Origin: Alphaproteobacteria bacterium
GTDB lineage: Bacteria > Pseudomonadota > Alphaproteobacteria > Rhizobiales > JAJFHC01
Reading direction: 5' to 3'
Assembly (NCBI GenBank): GCA_021775805.1
Contig: JAJFHD010000138.1
Span: 1 to 64,000, forward strand
DNA length: 64,000 bases
The notes under the pieces were generated by a model. The model was given only the letters and a program-made list of their open reading frames with translations, was not told the origin of the DNA and made no database searches. A program made the translations under genes and the position numbers. Shown in pieces: positions 47,016 to 56,059 of the stretch. Within the stretch, counting starts at the first letter, position 1. The number at the start of each line of letters is the position of its first letter.

Positions 47016-47141
47016 TCAACCCTGGCGGGCTTTGAAACGCCGGTTGGTCTTATTGATCACGTAAAGCCGCCCGCGCCGGCGTACAACGCGATTGTCGCGG
47101 TGTCTTGCCCGCAGCGACTTTATCGAATTTCGGATCTTCAT
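47016..47141 (-). CDS. rpmJ: 50S ribosomal protein L36 (cysteine-free type)
   Basis: 41 residues: [20 protein letters not shown] followed by [20 protein letters not shown] and Gly. All four zinc-ligand positions lack Cys/His pairs of the C+ form, so this is the zinc-independent (YkgO-like, C-) paralogue, which is the only copy in many alphaproteobacteria. The ATG has AGAGG upstream. A terminator follows. Confidence 0.95.
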   Translation of the reverse strand: MKIRNSIKSLRARHRDNRVVRRRGRLYVINKTNRRFKARQG

Positions 47142-47319
47142 CTCTATGAACCTCTTGTGCACGGCGCCAAGTAATGCCATGCCTGAACTCGGCGCGGAAA
47201 ATAGGCCCAAGCCCCTCCCATGTCAACCGCCGCAACTGCCAAATTACGTGTTCGCGGGCAAAAATCGGACCAATCTGAAACCTGCCCTGATCCCGTCCTC
47301 TGATGAGACCCTGCCGATC

Positions 47320-47538
47320 ATGTCACTGGATCTGATTATCACCATAGCCGCCATCTTGTTGTGCCTGTGCATTACCGTATCGATGATTGTCCTGGAAAAA
47401 CGGCCAGCACCGGTTGGCAACCCCCGCATGATCCCGACAACGCTGATCCTGTTTGTCTCGATCCTGGTGATGGTAATCGCCCTTGCCCACCTTGTGACAC
47501 TCCTGACCGGGACGCCGCATGTGGGCCGCTTCGGCTGA
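47320..47538 (+). CDS. Two-helix membrane protein, unknown function
   Basis: 72 residues starting MSLDLIITIAAILLCLCITV. Two membrane helices (about residues 4-24 and 39-60) are joined by a short polar loop EKRPAPVGNPRM. A longer 5' frame exists but only this ATG gives a protein beginning at the helix. The ribosome-binding site is weak. I recall similar proteins between rpmJ and other genes in related species but no function. Confidence 0.65.
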   Translation: MSLDLIITIAAILLCLCITVSMIVLEKRPAPVGNPRMIPTTLILFVSILVMVIALAHLVTLLTGTPHVGRFG

Positions 47539-47633
47539 CAATGACCGGCAATTTGTCGTTACGGTTAACAAAATATCAAGGCGTGGACTGCTAGGGTCCG
47601 ACCCTGTCCAAATCAACGGTTGAGCTTGAGCCC

Positions 47634-48158
47634 ATGGCGAAAACCTACGACCTGTCGCATCTGTCATTTCTGATCGTCGACGACAATCACCACATGTTGT
47701 CGATTATCAAGACGCTGTTGCGCGGATTCGGCGCCAAGACAATTCACGACGCCACCGATGCGATTCAGGCCTTCGAAGTGTTCAGGGCTTCGATGATCGA
47801 CATCATCATACTCGACTACTACATGGATTCCTTCGATGGCATCGAGTTCACCCGAATGGTGCGCACCGCCGACGACAGTTCCAACAAGTTCGTTCCGATA
47901 ATCATGGTCACGGCGTTTACCGAGCGGGCCCGTGTCGAAAAGGCCCGCGACGTCGGCATCACGGAATTGCTGGTCAAACCGGTATCGGCCATGGGGCTCT
48001 ACCGTCGGATCATCGAAGTGATCGAGCACCCCCGTCCCTTCGTCAAGTCGGGGTCGTATTTCGGCCCCTGCCGCAGGCGCCAGAACGATGCGGTCTACGA
48101 GGGCCCGGAGCGCCGGAAGGACCGGCAGGACCGGCAGGAACAAGCCGGTGCGGCCTGA
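47634..48158 (+). CDS. Single-domain response regulator with basic C-terminal extension
   Basis: 174 residues. The receiver domain has the acidic pair D16/D17, phosphorylation site D61 in IILDYYMDSFDG and the conserved Lys in LLVKPVSAMG. After about residue 130 a tail contains FGPCRRRQND and YEGPERRKD followed by the repeat DRQDRQ. Such GPxRR tails are frequent in alphaproteobacterial CheY-like regulators. No output domain and no kinase nearby. Partner unknown. Confidence 0.88.
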   Translation: MAKTYDLSHLSFLIVDDNHHMLSIIKTLLRGFGAKTIHDATDAIQAFEVFRASMIDIIILDYYMDSFDGIEFTRMVRTADDSSNKFVPIIMVTAFTERARVEKARDVGITELLVKPVSAMGLYRRIIEVIEHPRPFVKSGSYFGPCRRRQNDAVYEGPERRKDRQDRQEQAGAA

Positions 48159-48185
48159 ATCAAATGCGGACGGCTTCTATGGGCA

Positions 48186-48848
48186 TCACCCCACAAGCAC
48201 CGCTCCGATGGCCATTGTGACCGCGGCCTGAACCGGATCGATTACCGGTATTCCCAACGCCCGTTCAAGGGCGATACGGTGCGCCGCCATGCCGGCGCAT
48301 CCCAGGACGATCACATCAGCCCCATCAAGGTCCTTCAGATCCCGGCCAACGGCACACAGTCTGGCAAACGTGCCCTCGCCTTGCGCGCTCTCGGCGACAG
48401 TCAGATTCACGGCACGCTCCCCTGCCAGACGGTCGATTACGCCCATCTGCCGCAGCGCGCGCATGTGACGTCTGATCGACGCATCCTTGATCGCGATGAC
48501 GCCGACGCGGTCGCCTCGTGTAAGGGCCGTCAGGACACCGCATTCCTGAATGCCGAAAACAGGCTTGTCGGTTACCTCCCGGCAGACCTGGAGGCCGGGA
48601 TCCGAATAACACGCGATCACGAAAGCCGCCGTCAGGTTGTCGTCGCGGACCAGGTCCCTCAGAGGCAGGGTGACGCTCTCAATGTCGCATTGGCTTTCGA
48701 TCCCGAACGGCCCCTCCTCCAGAGTCCGGCAGATGATTTCCGGTCCCGAACTCAACAACAACGGCTGCAGGGCCTTTGCCATTCCGTCGGTGACGGCCTG
48801 GTTTGAGTTTGGATTGATGACAAGAATGCTCGGTCGACCTGCTGCCAT
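48186..48848 (-). CDS. Hydantoin racemase / Asp-Glu racemase family protein
   Basis: 220 residues. Two active-site cysteines are visible: C80 in FVIACYSDPGL and C184 in IVLGCAGMAAH, the pair used for two-base racemisation. The start is ILVINPNSNQAVTDGM, typical of hydantoin racemases. Predicted reaction: interconversion of D- and L-5-monosubstituted hydantoins. It is the last gene of the seven-gene minus-strand run, 12 bases after the hydantoinase, and only 27 bases from the convergent response regulator. Confidence 0.85.
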   Translation of the reverse strand: MAAGRPSILVINPNSNQAVTDGMAKALQPLLLSSGPEIICRTLEEGPFGIESQCDIESVTLPLRDLVRDDNLTAAFVIACYSDPGLQVCREVTDKPVFGIQECGVLTALTRGDRVGVIAIKDASIRRHMRALRQMGVIDRLAGERAVNLTVAESAQGEGTFARLCAVGRDLKDLDGADVIVLGCAGMAAHRIALERALGIPVIDPVQAAVTMAIGAVLVG

Positions 48849-48860
48849 AATTATCCTCGA

Positions 48861-50324
48861 TTAGACGAGATCTGCGCCAAACGCGCGGTAGGCCGACAAT
48901 GGCGCGGCATCGCCGAAGCTTTGATCGCGTGGCGGCTCAGGGACACGGTCAAGAAACTCACCCGAGCCTCTGTCGACCTGAAGCGTCTCGTCCTCGACAA
49001 CGACCCGGCCGCGGTTGATCACGATCCTGGGCCATCCTGTGACCGTCATGCCTTCATAGGGTGTGTAGTCCATATTGTCGTGCAGCATGTCCTGGGTGAT
49101 CGTGCGTTCCCACGCCGGGTCCCAGATGGCCAGGTCCGCGTCGCTGCCGATTGCGATCGTCCCCTTGCGCGGGTGCAATCCGTAGATCTTTGCCGCATTG
49201 GTGGATGTCAGGGCCACGAACGCGTTAAGTGTCAGGCGCCCCTTTCCGACCCCTTCCGAAAACAGCAACGGCATGCGGGTTTCCAGTCCGGGAACGCCAT
49301 TGGCGATTTTTTTGAATGTCGGATGGGGACCGGCGGCAAATTTGCCCGTCTCGTCATACCGGTAAGGCGCGTGATCGGAGGAAAACACCTGGAAGGTGCC
49401 GTTTGTCAGCCCAAGCCAAATGGCGTCCTGGCCGGCCTTGTCGCGCGGTGGCGGCGAACAGCAGAACTTGGCGCCTTCCATGCCCTCCCGGTCCAGATCC
49501 TCGAGCGTCAGGAAGAGATATTGCGGGCAGGTCTCGCCATAGATCGGCAAGCCGCGGTTGCGCGCGTCCCGAATGGCCTGGGCGGCTTCCGGCGCCGACA
49601 CATGCACGATCAGGAGCGGTGCGTCGACCAGGCGTGCCAGATCGATCGCGCGCCGCGATGCTTCGCTCTCGGCAAGCGGCGAATGCGCAATACCATGGAA
49701 CTTGGGCTCCGTATGCCCCCGCGTCAGCAACCTCTCCGCAATCCAGGAGATTACGTCGTCGTTTTCGGCGTGCACCATGGTCATGGCCCCATGGCGCCGT
49801 GCCAGAGACAACACGTCGAGCATCTGCCGGTCGCTGATCTTCAGCATCTCGTATGTCATGTAGACCTTGAACGACGTGTACCCTTCCATGATCAGGGCGG
49901 GCAGTTCCTGGCCCATGACGTTTTCCGAAGGGTCGGAGACAATGAGGTGAAAAGCGTAATCGATGACGGCTTTGGGGCCGGCACGCTCATGGGCGGTTCT
50001 GACCACTTCCCTCAGGCTCTGGCCCTTGTGCTGGGCGGCAAAAGGCAGGAACGTTGTGTTACCGCCGAATGCCGCCGACACGCTGCCCGAATAAAAATCA
50101 TCGGCCGTCATGATCCTGGTCGAGGATTCCTGTTCAATATGACAATGCGCATCGATTCCGCCTGGCAGGACCAGCAGATCGCGGGCGTCGATTTCCCGCT
50201 CGCCCTCGCCCAGATCGAGACCGAGCGCTGCGACCTGCCCATTCTTGACGGCAATGTCGGCACGAAATGTATCCGATGCGGTTGCCACCGTGCCACCGCG
50301 GATCACCAGGTCGAATGGGCTCAT
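48861..50324 (-). CDS. Dihydropyrimidinase / D-hydantoinase
   Basis: 487 residues of the amidohydrolase superfamily. Metal ligands: H60 and H62 in PGGIDAHCHIEQ, the carbamylated K153 in TSFKVYMTYE, His in MVHAENDDV, His in IVHVSAPEA and Asp in FSSDHAPYRYDE. The enzyme opens dihydropyrimidine or hydantoin rings to N-carbamoyl acids. Length is normal. It lies 18 bases after the DHDPS-like gene and before the racemase, in line with a hydantoin pathway together with the carbamoylase. Confidence 0.92.
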   Translation of the reverse strand: MSPFDLVIRGGTVATASDTFRADIAVKNGQVAALGLDLGEGEREIDARDLLVLPGGIDAHCHIEQESSTRIMTADDFYSGSVSAAFGGNTTFLPFAAQHKGQSLREVVRTAHERAGPKAVIDYAFHLIVSDPSENVMGQELPALIMEGYTSFKVYMTYEMLKISDRQMLDVLSLARRHGAMTMVHAENDDVISWIAERLLTRGHTEPKFHGIAHSPLAESEASRRAIDLARLVDAPLLIVHVSAPEAAQAIRDARNRGLPIYGETCPQYLFLTLEDLDREGMEGAKFCCSPPPRDKAGQDAIWLGLTNGTFQVFSSDHAPYRYDETGKFAAGPHPTFKKIANGVPGLETRMPLLFSEGVGKGRLTLNAFVALTSTNAAKIYGLHPRKGTIAIGSDADLAIWDPAWERTITQDMLHDNMDYTPYEGMTVTGWPRIVINRGRVVVEDETLQVDRGSGEFLDRVPEPPRDQSFGDAAPLSAYRAFGADLV

Positions 50325-50342
50325 TTTGCTTGCTAACTCCTG

Positions 50343-51293
50343 TCAATCCGGCTGCTGTCCGCCGATTTCCGCCAAACGAGTCCCCACACGGCTGATCAAG
50401 TCTGTCAACTCGTCATGGTCGATCGAAGTCAGCTTGGGACCCGGCACCCGGGTTGCCGCCGACGCAATCACGCCGCGCCGGCGCAGAATCTCCTTGCGCA
50501 CCGCCAGTCCGAAACCCGGTTGTTGCTCGTAACGCACCAGCGGCAGGTAGACATCGAAGAGATCCTGGGCCCGGGCCCCGTCTCCGGCAGCATACCCGGC
50601 GACAACCTCAACCAGCATTTCCGGATAGGCAAACCCGGTCATGGCGCCATCCGCCCCGCGCGCCAGCTCCTGGGGCAGATAGAGCCCGCCGTTGCCGACC
50701 AGGACCGATATCCGCCGAAGGCCGTCGGTGGCGGCGTGCGCCCGCAACTGACTCAGCTTGCCCAGTCCGGGGCAGTCTTCGTGTTTGAACATGACAAGCT
50801 GCTCGAAGTCCCGCACCAGCCGATTGAAACACGGCACCGAAATGGAAACCCCTGTACTCTGAGGATAGTCCTGGTAGCAAACCGGGACATCCGGTCCCAA
50901 CGCTTCGAACACCTGGCTGAAATAGCCCGTGACACGGTCTTCGGTGCTCAAGCCGGGGATCGGCGCAATCATGACTCCGGCAGCCCCTGCCGCCATGCTC
51001 GCATGGGCCAGGTGAACCAGATTACCGACACCGGCATTCGATACCCCCGTCACCACCGGAATCCGGCCGTCCACCCGTTTGAGGATGTGGGTCATGAAAG
51101 TCATGGCTTCCTCAGCGGAGAGTTTTGGCGCTTCTCCCATCATGCCGAGGATGGTCATGCCCGAAACGCCTTTTTCGATGTAGAACTCCACCAGCCGGTC
51201 GGCGCTGTCGTAGTCGATCGAACCGTCGTCATCGAACGGTGTCGCTGAAATGATGTAGACACCGTCAGCCTGTTCGTTCAGCCGGTGAGACAA
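50343..51293 (-). CDS. Dihydrodipicolinate synthase / N-acetylneuraminate lyase family protein
   Basis: 316 residues. It is a class I aldolase-type barrel: K170 in LVMFKHEDCPGL is the probable Schiff-base lysine and Y140 in VCYQDYPQ the relay Tyr. The usual GTTGE substrate loop is GMMGEAPKLS, so the two Thr that hold pyruvate carboxylate in DapA are Met (residues 51-52). That argues against a housekeeping DapA and leaves the donor keto acid open. It sits between the D-carbamoylase and hydantoinase genes. Confidence 0.87.
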   Translation of the reverse strand: MSHRLNEQADGVYIISATPFDDDGSIDYDSADRLVEFYIEKGVSGMTILGMMGEAPKLSAEEAMTFMTHILKRVDGRIPVVTGVSNAGVGNLVHLAHASMAAGAAGVMIAPIPGLSTEDRVTGYFSQVFEALGPDVPVCYQDYPQSTGVSISVPCFNRLVRDFEQLVMFKHEDCPGLGKLSQLRAHAATDGLRRISVLVGNGGLYLPQELARGADGAMTGFAYPEMLVEVVAGYAAGDGARAQDLFDVYLPLVRYEQQPGFGLAVRKEILRRRGVIASAATRVPGPKLTSIDHDELTDLISRVGTRLAEIGGQQPD

Positions 51294-51332
51294 GTCATGA
51301 TCTCCTTTTCAAGGATACTGTGTTTGCAACGG

Positions 51333-52262
51333 TCAATCGCGGGGTTCGACGACCCCGGTCTGGCCGGTGATTAATCCATAGTGTTCCGTCCGCCGGTGCC
51401 GGGCGAAATCGAATATGGTCTGCTTTCCGAAAGTGCAATCGTCAAGATCGCAGGCATGCACAACCAGCTCGTCGGCCTCACTCACGGCCTCCGCGACCAC
51501 TTTACCGTCCGGATTGACGATCATGCTGCCGCCGATCAGCGGATGCCCGTCCTCGTCGCCGGCCTTGGCGACAGCAACCACCCAGGTTGAATTCTGATAG
51601 GCGCCGGCCTGGAGCACCAGACGATGGTGAAACAGCCGGTCTTGACTACCCTCCGCCGGCTTCTGTGAATTGACTGACGGTGTGTTGTATCCAAGCAGGA
51701 TCATTTCCACACCCTGCAGCCCCATCACCCGATAGGTCTCCGGCCACCGCCGGTCATTGCAGATGCACATGCCGAACAACCCGCCCAGGGCGCGCGTCAC
51801 CGGAAACCCCAGGTCGCCGGGCAGGAAATAGCGCTTTTCAAGATGCTGGTGGCTCCGTTCGGGGTCGTACTCGTCGTGACCGGGAAGATGGACCTTGCGG
51901 TACCGGGCAACGATCTGCCCATGTTTGTCGGCAAGGACGGAGGTGTTGTAGTGGCGACCGTCTGACGTGAGTTCGGCGTAACCGAACGACATGGCAATAC
52001 CAAGATCCCGTGCTTTGTCGAACAGAGGGATCGTGTCGGGACCGGGCATGGCGGTTTCGAACCATTGATCGACCTCGTCCTGGTCCTGCATGTACCAACG
52101 CGGAAAAAACGTCGTCAGCGCCAACTCCGGATAGACCACCAGATCACAGTCCCTGCCGGACGCTTCTTCCACGAGCGCAATCATGCGGTCGACCACCGCA
52201 CTCCGGCTATCGGCTTTCTGGATCGGCCCCAGTTGCGCGCCGCCTACGACGATAGTGCGCAT
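51333..52262 (-). CDS. Carbon-nitrogen hydrolase, N-carbamoyl-D-amino acid hydrolase-like
   Basis: 309 residues. The nitrilase triad is visible: E46 in VVYPELALTTFFPRW, K123 in RYRKVHLPGHDE, C168 in GMCICNDRRWPE. The TTFFPRW, NDRRWPE and HHRLVLQAGAYQNSTW segments are those of D-carbamoylases. Predicted reaction: N-carbamoyl-D-amino acid to D-amino acid, CO2 and ammonia. It starts 31 bases after the large cytochrome gene, leaving hardly any room for its own promoter. Confidence 0.9.
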   Translation of the reverse strand: MRTIVVGGAQLGPIQKADSRSAVVDRMIALVEEASGRDCDLVVYPELALTTFFPRWYMQDQDEVDQWFETAMPGPDTIPLFDKARDLGIAMSFGYAELTSDGRHYNTSVLADKHGQIVARYRKVHLPGHDEYDPERSHQHLEKRYFLPGDLGFPVTRALGGLFGMCICNDRRWPETYRVMGLQGVEMILLGYNTPSVNSQKPAEGSQDRLFHHRLVLQAGAYQNSTWVVAVAKAGDEDGHPLIGGSMIVNPDGKVVAEAVSEADELVVHACDLDDCTFGKQTIFDFARHRRTEHYGLITGQTGVVEPRD

Positions 52263-52293
52263 GACCCCCCGCGAGCGCCATCGATCGAACGGT

Positions 52294-55098
52294 TCATCTC
52301 TTCGTCATGCGGAAAAAACCGCCACGGCAGTAACCGCTGACCAGACGCGCATTGCTGATGTTGCCGTCAATCGTGAAACGGCTCTTGAACCGGCGCCCCT
52401 GAATCAGACCGATCTTCTTGTTGTTAATCCAGTCGGTCCGGCGGCCGTTGACCTGCATGTTGCCGGATCTGTCCACGACACCGCGGATCGTGCGGCCTTC
52501 GATGTGGAACTCAACTACACCGTCCTCGTCAATATTGACCGCGAACGGGCCATATTGCGACAGGCACTCCGAATAGGGCTTTGGCCGCGACTTGCTGGTA
52601 TAGCCGCGCCATGCGTCGTACGCCCCCTGGAACGGGTGCTTCTTCACTTGGACAACCTGTTTGGCGTTCAGTGCTGCGGTGTATTTTAGCTCATAGTCGC
52701 TGATAGCTTCGATCACGGCCGGATCGGCATCGTAGGTCGTTCGATAGGTCGCGTAACAGTCGATTTTACGCTTGTAGCGGGTGGCGGGGTCCGCGATGCC
52801 TTCGGAGGCTTCATCGCAGGAAATTGCCAGATTGAGAACCCGTTGCTCGCGATTTTGCGCATCGTTTGCCTGCTGGGCCTTTGCCAGCGCTACCTTGTAT
52901 TTGCCGGCATAGCGCTGGACGGTTTTCTGAACCGCATCGTCCTTGTGCTTGGCCAGGTAGTTTTCGAAGCACTTTACCCTGGCACCGTACTCTTCTGCGT
53001 CGTTGCCGAGGTCGCCAATGGCTTTGTCGCAGGTGAGCGCCAGCTTCAGAGCCGCTTTACGCTTGTCATCCCCGGATGTGCCGGCATTGCCGGTCGCCAC
53101 GGTCGTCGCGCCGGAATCGTCATCATACTGTGAAGGATCGCCGAGATCGAGGCGGGCAAAAATACCGTTGCGTGCGCAGGTTTCGATTTTAGGCTGGCGG
53201 ATACCGGTAAACTCGCCGTAGCGTCTCAGCCGCTTGCCGCAATGCGCCACATGATTGAGCACGGTGCGCCTCAGCATGTTCTTCATCACCGCCGGATAGG
53301 CCGTCTCGAAGGTGTCACGCGGCATGGTCCCGCGTGCCAGTTCAAGACCGATCTGTTTGGTCACCCGGTCAAACGAGGCATTCAGCCGGCGTTCGAACTT
53401 CTGTGGCGTCAGGCCGACCTCGGAAGCGGCCTGCAGGATCGTCAACCGTTCCTCGTAGCGGTCGGCAAGCGCCAGCACACTCTCCTTGTCCACATGCCGC
53501 GTCGGCCGTGGTTCGCCATCGCCGTTGAATTCCAGCCCCTTGAGAGCGTCCGCTTCCCTCAAGGCCGTGAGATACCGTTTCATGTCCTGGAAAAACAGGT
53601 CCTTCATTTCGTCGTACTTGACATAGATTTTGAGAAGCCTGTCGAGTTCTTCCTCCGGAATCGAGAAATCGGTTTCGATCCAGCTGCGGACCTGATCGGG
53701 CGTCATGATCATGCCGTCCTTGTGACACCCCATGCACGATATGCCGTTGGTAATCTGAGGCCTGTCGGGCCGCGTCTTGTCACGCACGATGGTTACCGGC
53801 CCCTCATCGATGCGATTGCCGTCGGCGGTCTCCAGGTAATAGGCCTGCATGCCGTTGGGCAGATTGAAAATGATCTCGCCGCCGTCATGCCTGAACTTGT
53901 CCCTGTCCTTGGCATTGCCCGGCCCCGCCGGGAAGCGGAAGATATCCTGATGGCCGGCGTTGCCGGCGAAGTCGTAGGATTTCCAATAGGCACCGGTCCA
54001 GTTCTTGATTTCGTGGCGCTCGATCACCCGGTTGTTGTTCGACACCCCGGATATCCGGAATCCGGCGCGCTGGATTTCACCGCGCCGCAAATTGCGCGGC
54101 ACGTCGACCTTGACGATCTTCTGCTCGAGAATGCGGGAGTTCTTCGGCAGGCCGAGAAGTTCATAATAGAGCGGCGGACGTGTCGCGTAGAATGTGAACC
54201 AGTCTGCCCGGATATAAGGTTGCGGTGTGTCCAGCGCTTCGTTGATCGAGCGTTCCGAACGCAGCTTCGGCTTGGTTCCATAAGGATAGATTGACAGCAA
54301 TCGGTCCCAGACCACCGGATCCCACTTGAGATCGCGCAGGTCGACCCGAAGCAGCGTACCCTTTGTCTTTCTGCTCTTGACCACTTCAAGTTTGGCGATC
54401 CGCCCGTGCCAGCTGACACTGTTCACGGCCTTGCGGATTCCCGATCGCCACAATTTCATGTCCTCGTTCGTGTCGCCGGCGTTGTAGAGATTATGGAGCG
54501 TGAAATAACGGAACGAAGCGACGTCCACGGAACGTCCTTCAAGTTGGTCGAGATCGTCCTTGATCGCTTCGACGAGGTCGTCGTGGGAAATAACGCCTTT
54601 TTGCTTCTTCCGGCGTTCGGCAGCCTGCTGCTCGCGTACCGTCTGCGATTCCTCAATCCATTGGCGGACAAACTCTCGCTCTTCTTCGGGTAGCTTTGGT
54701 TCACCTCCGGCCGGCATGGTGTCCGTGTCGATACGCTGCATCAGGTAGGACAGATCGGGTTTGCCGGCGATGATGTATTTGGGCGTATTGATCAGGCGCT
54801 TCAGATCGAGAACGAAATCGAAATTGCCCTCCTTCTTTTCGGAGTGGCACGACGCGCATCGGGTTTCGAATATCTCCAGAACCTTCTGTTCCAGCGTGAC
54901 TTCCCGGTTTTCCGAGTCATCCGAGGCATCGCCGGTTTCCGAAGACGTGTCCGACGACGAATCCTGTGCCTGAGCCTGTCCCGGCGCCGCCAGAAGCGCC
55001 AGCGCCAACACACCCGCAGCTGCGGCAATGTTCAGCCGGGTCAGGGCAACTTTCAGTGCGTCGTAGTAACCGCTGGTCATATTCTCCCCCATGTCCAT
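52294..55098 (-). CDS. Large periplasmic two-haem protein with PSCyt1-like cytochrome domain
   Basis: 934 residues. A signal peptide (AAAAGVLALALLAAPGQAQA) precedes an acidic linker and a cytochrome domain with CASCH at 81-85 and the Met-containing DTMPAGGEPKLPEEE. A long middle region (about 165-440) contains RYFTLHNLYNAG, RADWFTFYATRPPLYY and GAYWKSYDF. A second haem site, SCMGCHKDG, lies near residue 455. Residues about 660-820 are helical with single Cys per segment, and the last ~110 residues look like a beta-rich domain. I know similar middle regions from planctomycete-type cytochromes but no function. It starts 1 base after the dihaem cytochrome; ATG codons at residues 3 and 7 are alternatives. 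Confidence 0.85.
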   Translation of the reverse strand: MDMGENMTSGYYDALKVALTRLNIAAAAGVLALALLAAPGQAQAQDSSSDTSSETGDASDDSENREVTLEQKVLEIFETRCASCHSEKKEGNFDFVLDLKRLINTPKYIIAGKPDLSYLMQRIDTDTMPAGGEPKLPEEEREFVRQWIEESQTVREQQAAERRKKQKGVISHDDLVEAIKDDLDQLEGRSVDVASFRYFTLHNLYNAGDTNEDMKLWRSGIRKAVNSVSWHGRIAKLEVVKSRKTKGTLLRVDLRDLKWDPVVWDRLLSIYPYGTKPKLRSERSINEALDTPQPYIRADWFTFYATRPPLYYELLGLPKNSRILEQKIVKVDVPRNLRRGEIQRAGFRISGVSNNNRVIERHEIKNWTGAYWKSYDFAGNAGHQDIFRFPAGPGNAKDRDKFRHDGGEIIFNLPNGMQAYYLETADGNRIDEGPVTIVRDKTRPDRPQITNGISCMGCHKDGMIMTPDQVRSWIETDFSIPEEELDRLLKIYVKYDEMKDLFFQDMKRYLTALREADALKGLEFNGDGEPRPTRHVDKESVLALADRYEERLTILQAASEVGLTPQKFERRLNASFDRVTKQIGLELARGTMPRDTFETAYPAVMKNMLRRTVLNHVAHCGKRLRRYGEFTGIRQPKIETCARNGIFARLDLGDPSQYDDDSGATTVATGNAGTSGDDKRKAALKLALTCDKAIGDLGNDAEEYGARVKCFENYLAKHKDDAVQKTVQRYAGKYKVALAKAQQANDAQNREQRVLNLAISCDEASEGIADPATRYKRKIDCYATYRTTYDADPAVIEAISDYELKYTAALNAKQVVQVKKHPFQGAYDAWRGYTSKSRPKPYSECLSQYGPFAVNIDEDGVVEFHIEGRTIRGVVDRSGNMQVNGRRTDWINNKKIGLIQGRRFKSRFTIDGNISNARLVSGYCRGGFFRMTKR

Positions 55099-55099
55099 C

Positions 55100-56029
55100 C
55101 TATAGCTCGGGCGACATCAGATACTCGGCAATGGCCTTCACATCGCCATCCGGCAAATTGCTGAGATTTGTTTGCACATCGCCCATCTCACAGTCCGCCA
55201 TGCCCTCGAACCCCCATTCCTCACCATGCTGCAAGGCAAGTGTCAGTGTGTTGACCTTGGGGTACTTCATTTCGCCTGTATCTTTCGTCAAAGCGGCGAG
55301 TTGATCGATTGCCGGCACATCGCCCTTGCATGTGGGATCGGGATGAGGCGCACCCTCCAGCCAGCGCCCGGTGTCCAGCGCCATGAATGCTGTCCTGGGC
55401 GTATGGCATTCACCGCAATGACCGAAGCCGCGGACAAGATAGTGCCCGGTGTTCCAGGTGTCGCTCTTCGAAGAGACCGGTTCGTAAGGTTTGAAATCGA
55501 GACCCGCCAACGCCTTCCATGTACCGATCAGCGGGCGCGCCCAGGCAACAAAAAACGGGATCTGATGATCGGCCCGGTCGGCCTTGGTCGGCGGCAGGCT
55601 ATCCAGATAGGCCTTGAGGTCAAGGACATCCGCAAGCCGTGCTATCTGATAGGAGGCGTAAGGGAACACCGGGAAATAATGCGATCCGCCGGGCGTGACA
55701 CCCCGGGTCACCGCATTGACAAAATCCACATCGCTCCAGCCACCGATCCCGGTCGCCTCGTCGGGCGTCAGGTTTGGCGCGGAAAACTTGCCGACCGGTG
55801 TTGTCACAAGACCGCCGGTCGGCAAGGCATCGCTGCCTGAACCATGCGGTGAATGGCACGACCGGCACCCGCCGATGGTGTAGATCTTCTTCCCGTTCTC
55901 CAGGTTTGCCTGGTGATCCGGCAGATCGGTAGCCGCCAGCGGGTCCGCGCTGAACACAACGATCAAGGCACCAATGACACCTGCGCCGACTACGGCACAG
56001 CCAATCAAAAAAACCAATACGCGTTTCAT
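55100..56029 (-). CDS. Membrane-anchored dihaem cytochrome c
   Basis: 309 residues. An N-terminal helix (VLVFLIGCAVVGAGVIGALIV) anchors it in the inner membrane. Two class I cytochrome domains follow: C55-x2-C58-H59 in GGCRSCHSPHG and C205-x2-C208-H209 in GHCGECHTPR. The pattern, including FSAPNLTPDEATGIGGWSD, resembles cytochrome subunits of alcohol/aldehyde or gluconate dehydrogenases, though those carry three haems. No such dehydrogenase is adjacent. It lies between cytochrome c' and the large two-haem protein. Confidence 0.92.
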   Translation of the reverse strand: MKRVLVFLIGCAVVGAGVIGALIVVFSADPLAATDLPDHQANLENGKKIYTIGGCRSCHSPHGSGSDALPTGGLVTTPVGKFSAPNLTPDEATGIGGWSDVDFVNAVTRGVTPGGSHYFPVFPYASYQIARLADVLDLKAYLDSLPPTKADRADHQIPFFVAWARPLIGTWKALAGLDFKPYEPVSSKSDTWNTGHYLVRGFGHCGECHTPRTAFMALDTGRWLEGAPHPDPTCKGDVPAIDQLAALTKDTGEMKYPKVNTLTLALQHGEEWGFEGMADCEMGDVQTNLSNLPDGDVKAIAEYLMSPEL

Positions 56030-56059
56030 ACCCGGTCCGATCCTGCGGTAACTGGCAAC

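Noticed and set aside
48921-50336. 471-codon plus-strand open frame
   Set aside because: Opposite the hydantoinase gene, whose metal ligands are all intact.
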